Assembly: GCF_934372025.1 (NCBI RefSeq)
Contig: NZ_CAKROJ010000076.1
Coordinates: 1-8,605, forward strand
Direction of reading: 5' to 3'
From: an uncultured Blautia sp.
GTDB lineage: Bacteria; Bacillota; Clostridia; Lachnospirales; Lachnospiraceae
Length of the DNA stretch: 8,605 nucleotides
Positions 5,245 to 8,605 of the stretch are shown piece by piece. Position 1 is the stretch's first letter. Every line of letters starts with the position of its first letter. The position numbers and the translations under genes were made by a program. Below the pieces are notes generated by a model. The model was not told the DNA's origin. It was given only the letters and a program-made list of their open reading frames with translations, and did no database searches.

Positions 5245-6573
5245 TTAGTATGTAAGTTCAGGATATTTTTCTACAACTGCTTTGTAGAACAGATCAAGAG
5301 CTTCTTCATAAGATGCATTGCCTTCGAAGTAGTTCTTCATAGCATTCTGGAATTCCTCGTTGCAGCCCTGATCGTAAATACTCATGTTGCTGAGGTCGAT
5401 CTTGTCAGCACCTGCACAGAACATAGCCAGAGGATTCTGTCCACCGAGAACTGCATCGCCGTAGCTTTCATCTGCAGCCATTTCTTCCATAGCTGGTTTG
5501 TTGTTTACGAAGTCGTTGTCAGCTGTAACGATTTCTTTCATAACATCAACGTTAGTTGTCATAGTTCTCATGATATCAGCAACAAGTGTCGGGTTGTCTG
5601 TGCCTGTAGCTGCTGTAATCCAGGTTCCGCCCCAGTAGAAGCCCTGTGGTCCTTCTGTTGCAGCCCAGCCGCCGTCTTTACCAACAGAACCGTCCTGATC
5701 GGCACTCATGGAGAAATCGATAAACCATGCAGGTCCAAAGTATGAGAATACATTACTGTCTTTAAAGAAGCCTTTGCTCCAGTCATCACTCCACAGCTCA
5801 TAGGTAGCTGTTTCACCTGCATCTACCATTTCTTTGGACATATCTACCCAGTTCTTGATATTGTCATCAACAGTGATTTTTCCATCAACAACCCACGGGG
5901 AAGATACATTATTGGAGAATACACGATAACTGTCGTTTACAGTGGATGTCATCTGATAGCCTTTTTCTTTCAGCTCTGCAGCAGTTGCCTTGAAGGTATC
6001 CCAGTCAGCAACTTTCTTCTGAACTTCTGCCGGATCATCTGTTCCGAATACTTCTTTTGCAATATCTCTTCTGTAGATCATGGTACCAGGGCAGCCCTGC
6101 CAGGAAAGACCCTTCAGATTTCCGTCTGAATCTGTCATAACGTCTTTTGTATACTGATACTGGTCGGCAACTTCTTCATCTGTGATTCCCAGATCTGCTA
6201 CAGACATTGTATATTCGGTATTTACATATTTCAGTGCATAATCTGCTTCAACAAGGAAGAGGTCAATCTTATCATCGGCTGCTGCATCAGCCTGTTTCAG
6301 AAGCGTCTCATCCAGATTATTCTGATATGCATTATCATCGGATGGTGTGATATTCCATACAACATCTACGTCACCAATCTTGCCATGGGTTCCATCAACT
6401 TCTTCATATCCCGGATAATGATCGGTCAGACGAGATTTGAATTCTTCATTCCAGCAATAAATGTTTAAAACTTTGCCTTCGTCAGCAGATGCATCATCAG
6501 CCCAGACCGGAACTGCTGTGAGACCTGCAAGCATAGCTGCTGTCAATGTGATTGCCATAATCTTTTTCTTCAT
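5245..6573 (-). CDS. Extracellular sugar-binding protein of the ABC importer
   Basis: This is a 442-residue family 1-like solute-binding protein. The signal peptide has KKK at 2-4, a hydrophobic core at about 5-22 and a likely type I signal peptidase site after VWA (residue 25). There is no lipobox: the first cysteine is Cys40, in the mature region after LNIY. The mature body has the two-lobed binding-protein pattern, opening with VLNIYCWNEEF and containing aromatic-rich stretches (GLSWQGCPGTMIYRRDIA near 155-172, YFGPAWFIDFS near 278-288, FYWGGTWI near 312-319) suited to stacking on sugar rings. The ATG at 6573 is preferred over the in-frame ATG at 6588 because GGGAGG (6586-6581) lies 7 bases before it, and the 6588 codon overlaps that site. 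It lies 49 bases after the LacI-type stop with no terminator between, so the two are probably one transcript. Cellobiose or cellodextrin binding is inferred from the divergent phosphorylase gene. Confidence 0.94.
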   Translation of the reverse strand: MKKKIMAITLTAAMLAGLTAVPVWADDASADEGKVLNIYCWNEEFKSRLTDHYPGYEEVDGTHGKIGDVDVVWNITPSDDNAYQNNLDETLLKQADAAADDKIDLFLVEADYALKYVNTEYTMSVADLGITDEEVADQYQYTKDVMTDSDGNLKGLSWQGCPGTMIYRRDIAKEVFGTDDPAEVQKKVADWDTFKATAAELKEKGYQMTSTVNDSYRVFSNNVSSPWVVDGKITVDDNIKNWVDMSKEMVDAGETATYELWSDDWSKGFFKDSNVFSYFGPAWFIDFSMSADQDGSVGKDGGWAATEGPQGFYWGGTWITAATGTDNPTLVADIMRTMTTNVDVMKEIVTADNDFVNNKPAMEEMAADESYGDAVLGGQNPLAMFCAGADKIDLSNMSIYDQGCNEEFQNAMKNYFEGNASYEEALDLFYKAVVEKYPELTY

Positions 6574-6622
6574 GATGTTACCTCCCATATTTTTGATATA
6601 TTTTGCTTTTCCAATTGAATTT

Positions 6623-7642
6623 TTACTTTGTCAGATCTTTAACCGATGCTCCGGGGAAAAGGGTTCCGTCTACGGTAAACTTATCAATAATCGTAGTCCT
6701 TGGATTCTCGATCAGATCGATCAGTTTCTGTGCAGCAAGCCGTCCAATTGTTTCTGTGTCCTGACACAGAGTTGTCAGCCGGGGCTCCAGGATGCGTGCA
6801 AAAGTGAGTCCGTCGTAGCCTGCAATAGATATGTCATCCGGTATTCGAAGTCCACGGTCATGGATCTCATTGATACCACCCAGTGCAGAGAAATCATCCG
6901 GATAAAGAATGCAGGTAGGTGGATCCTTCAGATCAAGAAGTTCTGAGGTAGCCACTGCTGCAGCTTCTGCATCACGGTAGGGGATGACTGGCATATATTC
7001 ATCCGGTACATCGATTCGTTTTTTCTGGAGAGTTCTGTAAAAACTTCCAAGTCTGTTTCGTGTAACAGAGGAATCTTCTCCGTGAATATAGGCAATCTTT
7101 CGATGCCCTCGTTTCAGAATGTAAGAAACAAGATCTTCCATTCCCTGAATGTTATTGGAAACAATGGCAATTCTTCCATCGAATACATGATCGATTGTGA
7201 CCACCGGAATTTCGGATTGTACAAGGCGCTGCACCTCTTCTGTAAAAAAGTTGATACAGGCGATCACAACTCCATCGACTCCTCTGTAGCGGCAGTGCTC
7301 ATAATAACCCAGATGCTGACCGGAGAGGTTTCCGCTGGTAAACGTGATGTCATATCCTTTGGATTCGGCAGTACGTCTGAAGCTCTCGAGTACATGATTG
7401 AAATAATCATGTGTGAGACCACTCATGGCTTCGTCTAAAAAGAGTACGCCAAGATTGTAAGTCCGTTTGGTCTTCAGTGCTCTTGCGGAAGAATTAGGAA
7501 GATATCCCATCTCTGATGCAGTTTTTAAAATAAGCTGTCGCGTTTCTTCGCTGATATCCGGATAACCATTAAGAGCTTTACTGACACTTGCAACTGATAC
7601 GTTGCATTGTTTTGCAATATCTTTCATGGATACCATATACAT
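6623..7642 (-). CDS. LacI/GalR-family transcriptional regulator
   Basis: This is a 339-residue full-length repressor-type protein. The N-terminal helix-turn-helix spans about 6-27 (MKDIAKQCNVSVASVSKALNGY), followed by the hinge helix NSSARALKTKRT (50-61) that enters the minor groove of CG-centred operators. The periplasmic-binding-protein-like sensor domain covers about 63-339, with GVDGVVIACI (121-130), HRKIAYIHGE (180-189), PDDISIAGYDGL (268-279) and PRLTTLCQD (287-295), all standard family blocks. AAAAGG (7654-7649) lies 6 bases before the ATG at 7642; in-frame ATGs at 7636 and 7627 are alternatives. It is first in the transporter operon and divergent from the GH94 phosphorylase, so it most likely senses cellobiose or a related sugar and controls both directions and itself. 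The effector is inferred from context. Confidence 0.95.
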   Translation of the reverse strand: MYMVSMKDIAKQCNVSVASVSKALNGYPDISEETRQLILKTASEMGYLPNSSARALKTKRTYNLGVLFLDEAMSGLTHDYFNHVLESFRRTAESKGYDITFTSGNLSGQHLGYYEHCRYRGVDGVVIACINFFTEEVQRLVQSEIPVVTIDHVFDGRIAIVSNNIQGMEDLVSYILKRGHRKIAYIHGEDSSVTRNRLGSFYRTLQKKRIDVPDEYMPVIPYRDAEAAAVATSELLDLKDPPTCILYPDDFSALGGINEIHDRGLRIPDDISIAGYDGLTFARILEPRLTTLCQDTETIGRLAAQKLIDLIENPRTTIIDKFTVDGTLFPGASVKDLTK

Positions 7643-7673
7643 GTCCAGCCTTTTCTGTTTATTTGTTTCTAAA

Positions 7674-7685
7674 TCGTTTTCGCAA
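7674..7685. promoter_or_regulatory. Candidate LacI-type operator, copy next to the regulator gene
   Basis: TCGTTTTCGCAA occurs here and again at 7966-7977, each near the start of one of two divergent genes. The CG-centred half-symmetric core TTTTCGCAA suits a LacI-family site. This copy overlaps the predicted start of the minus-strand transcript, consistent with autorepression. Confidence 0.45.
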
Positions 7686-7689
7686 GCTC

Positions 7690-7718
7690 ATCGTACTTTA
7701 TTTTTTGACAATATGCAA
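7690..7718 (-). promoter_or_regulatory. Candidate promoter of the lacI-transporter operon
   Basis: On the minus strand, TTGCAT (7718-7713) and TACGAT (7695-7690) are 17 bases apart. The matches to consensus are 3 of 6 and 4 of 6, so the call is tentative. The start point would fall near 7683, inside the 12-mer at 7674-7685. A perfect TTGACA on the plus strand at 7705-7710 lies in the same place but has only a poor -10 (TGTAGT, 7727-7732). Confidence 0.35.
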
Positions 7719-7789
7719 GAAGAAATTGTAGTTTTTGCATAATTTATCCCTGTTGCACAAAATAGAATTTATAATAATTTATCAATTTC

Positions 7790-7807
7790 ACAAAAAACGG
7801 GTTTTGT
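7790..7807. promoter_or_regulatory. CG-centred imperfect palindrome, candidate operator
   Basis: ACAAAAAACGGGTTTTGT is an 18-base palindrome with 6-bp arms ACAAAA/TTTTGT and a central CG, broken only by AA/GG beside the centre. Even length with a central CG is typical of LacI-family operators. It lies midway in the divergent region, before the phosphorylase promoter. A related sequence, TTTACGAAAA (7809-7818), follows directly and matches the reverse complement of the second 12-mer copy plus its next base (TTTGCGAAAA, 7969-7978) at 9 of 10 positions. Confidence 0.35.
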
Positions 7808-7883
7808 TTTTACGAAAAATTTCGTTAAAAATTTTGGGAATTAAAAATTATATTTATGTGATTTATTTAACGGCAATTTACAG

Positions 7884-7912
7884 TTGATTTTTTGAAAAAA
7901 CTGAATTATACT
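7884..7912 (+). promoter_or_regulatory. Promoter of the phosphorylase gene
   Basis: TTGATT (7884-7889) and TATACT (7907-7912) are separated by 17 bases, matching 4 of 6 and 5 of 6 consensus positions. The start would be near 7919, giving a leader of about 139 bases that contains the second 12-mer. A weaker alternative is TTTAAT (7992-7997) with TATATT (8015-8020), also 17 bases apart. Apart from these sites and the operators, the 7643-8057 gap is A/T-rich and holds no gene. Confidence 0.6.
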
Positions 7913-7965
7913 GAGGCTAATCCAATTTAATCTATATATAACAATTCAAAGAATTCTAAACTTAT

Positions 7966-7977
7966 TCGTTTTCGCAA
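7966..7977. promoter_or_regulatory. Candidate LacI-type operator, copy next to the phosphorylase gene
   Basis: This is the second exact copy of TCGTTTTCGCAA, 292 bases from the first. It lies about 47 bases downstream of the predicted phosphorylase transcription start, where a bound repressor could block elongation or form a loop with the first copy. Confidence 0.45.
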
Positions 7978-8057
7978 ATCTGTTTTCAGTCTTTAATTCG
8001 TGATCGCATACCCGTATATTTTATTTTATTATCATTAAATCTCGAGGAGGTTTTTCA

Positions 8058-8605
8058 ATGAAGTATGGATATTTTGACGATAAAGCCAAAGAATATGTAA
8101 TCACAACACCTCGCACACCGTTACCCTGGATTAATTATCTGGGAAGCAATGATTTTTTTACTCTGATCTCTAATACCTGTGGAGGCTACAGCTTCTATAA
8201 AGACGCGAAACTTATGCGAATCACAAGATATCGTTATAACAATATTCCGGCAGATTCCAATGGAAAATATTATTACATTAATGATGACGACATAATCTGG
8301 AATCCAGGAACGATGCCATCTGCAACAGAAACAGACACTTATGAATGCCGTCACGGACTTGGTTACAGTCGTTTTCGCGCTTCAAAAAATAAACTGGAAG
8401 CAGAGCTCCTGGCTTTTGTGCCGGTGGATGCGGCTTGTGAGATCAATTACCTTAAACTGAAAAACGATTCTGATTCTGTAAAAAATATTTCGCTATTTTC
8501 GTATGTAGAGTTCTGTCTGTGGAATGCAGTGGATGATTCCACGAACTTCCAGCGAAATTTAAGCATTGGCGAAGTTGAAGTACATGGAAGTACAATCTAT
8601 CATAA
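8058..8605 (+). CDS. Cellobiose phosphorylase, GH94 (5' part, runs off the window)
   Basis: The first 182 codons of a family 94 glycoside phosphorylase are present, with no stop before the window end; family members are about 800 residues, so roughly a quarter is seen. Cellobiose phosphorylase (EC 2.4.1.20) converts cellobiose and phosphate to glucose 1-phosphate and glucose in the cytoplasm. From memory, the N-terminus closely resembles clostridial cellobiose phosphorylase: GYFDDKAKEYVITTPRTPLPWINYLG (4-29), FFTLISNTCGGYSFYKDA (33-50), RITRYRYNN (54-62), YECRHGLGY (95-103) and SYVEFCLWNA (148-157). This part is the N-terminal beta-sandwich domain; the catalytic barrel is outside. AGGAGG (8045-8050) lies 7 bases before the ATG. 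It is divergent from the lacI-transporter operon and likely its enzymatic partner. A related GH94 specificity (cellodextrin or another beta-glucoside) cannot be excluded from the N-terminus alone. Confidence 0.92.
   Translation, partial: MKYGYFDDKAKEYVITTPRTPLPWINYLGSNDFFTLISNTCGGYSFYKDAKLMRITRYRYNNIPADSNGKYYYINDDDIIWNPGTMPSATETDTYECRHGLGYSRFRASKNKLEAELLAFVPVDAACEINYLKLKNDSDSVKNISLFSYVEFCLWNAVDDSTNFQRNLSIGEVEVHGSTIYH

Noticed and set aside
5182..5745. 187-codon plus-strand open frame
   Set aside because: It is antisense to the sugar-binding protein and starts inside the stem-loop; the Cys/Val-rich translation is typical of a shadow frame.
6574..6588. ATG at 6588 as start of the sugar-binding protein
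   Set aside because: The codon overlaps the GGGAGG ribosome site that serves the ATG at 6573, and it would put non-signal residues before the KKK of the signal peptide.
7705..7732. Plus-strand promoter from the perfect TTGACA at 7705
   Set aside because: The best -10 at 16 bases is TGTAGT, and the site is over 300 bases from the phosphorylase start; TTGATT-N17-TATACT at 7884 is better placed.
7643..8057. CcpA cre site in the divergent region
   Set aside because: No stretch matched the WTGNAANCGNWNNCW pattern well enough on either strand.

Overview
The window looks like a chromosomal segment of a gut-type Firmicute, most likely a Lachnospiraceae (Clostridia) relative of Roseburia, Blautia or Dorea. 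This rests on moderate-to-low GC, strong AGGAGG-type ribosome binding sites, A/T-rich intergenic DNA, a tRNA gene whose CCA is not encoded, and protein sequences that read like that family. The genus is inferred and was not tested by any search.

Left part (1-2010): the 3' end of a tRNA gene with a strong rho-independent terminator, then a monocistronic ketopantoate reductase-family gene with a near-consensus promoter, then a TetR/AcrR-type regulator with a TTG start. The regulator ends at a probable bidirectional terminator shared with the convergent gene to its right.

Middle (2023-3363): a minus-strand 340-residue protein of unknown function. I read it as a possible radical-SAM/SPASM-like protein that has lost its cluster cysteines. 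Its upstream region holds a candidate promoter, then a 14-bp terminator-like hairpin, then the ribosome binding site, which is an attenuator-like order. Next to this lies a 142-bp non-coding mobile element (MITE-like) with 12-bp imperfect terminal inverted repeats, an exact 8-bp target duplication and several internal hairpins.

Right part (3364-8605): a cellobiose/cellodextrin utilisation locus. On the minus strand, lacI-type regulator, sugar-binding protein and two MalF/MalG-type permeases form a probable operon with no ATPase gene. A 12-bp intercistronic stem-loop separates the binding protein from the permeases. Divergently, the plus strand carries the first 182 codons of a GH94 phosphorylase that resembles cellobiose phosphorylase strongly. 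The model is uptake of a beta-glucoside by the ABC transporter, using an ATPase encoded elsewhere, followed by intracellular phosphorolysis. The LacI protein would control both directions from the 415-bp divergent region, where an identical 12-mer occurs near each gene start.
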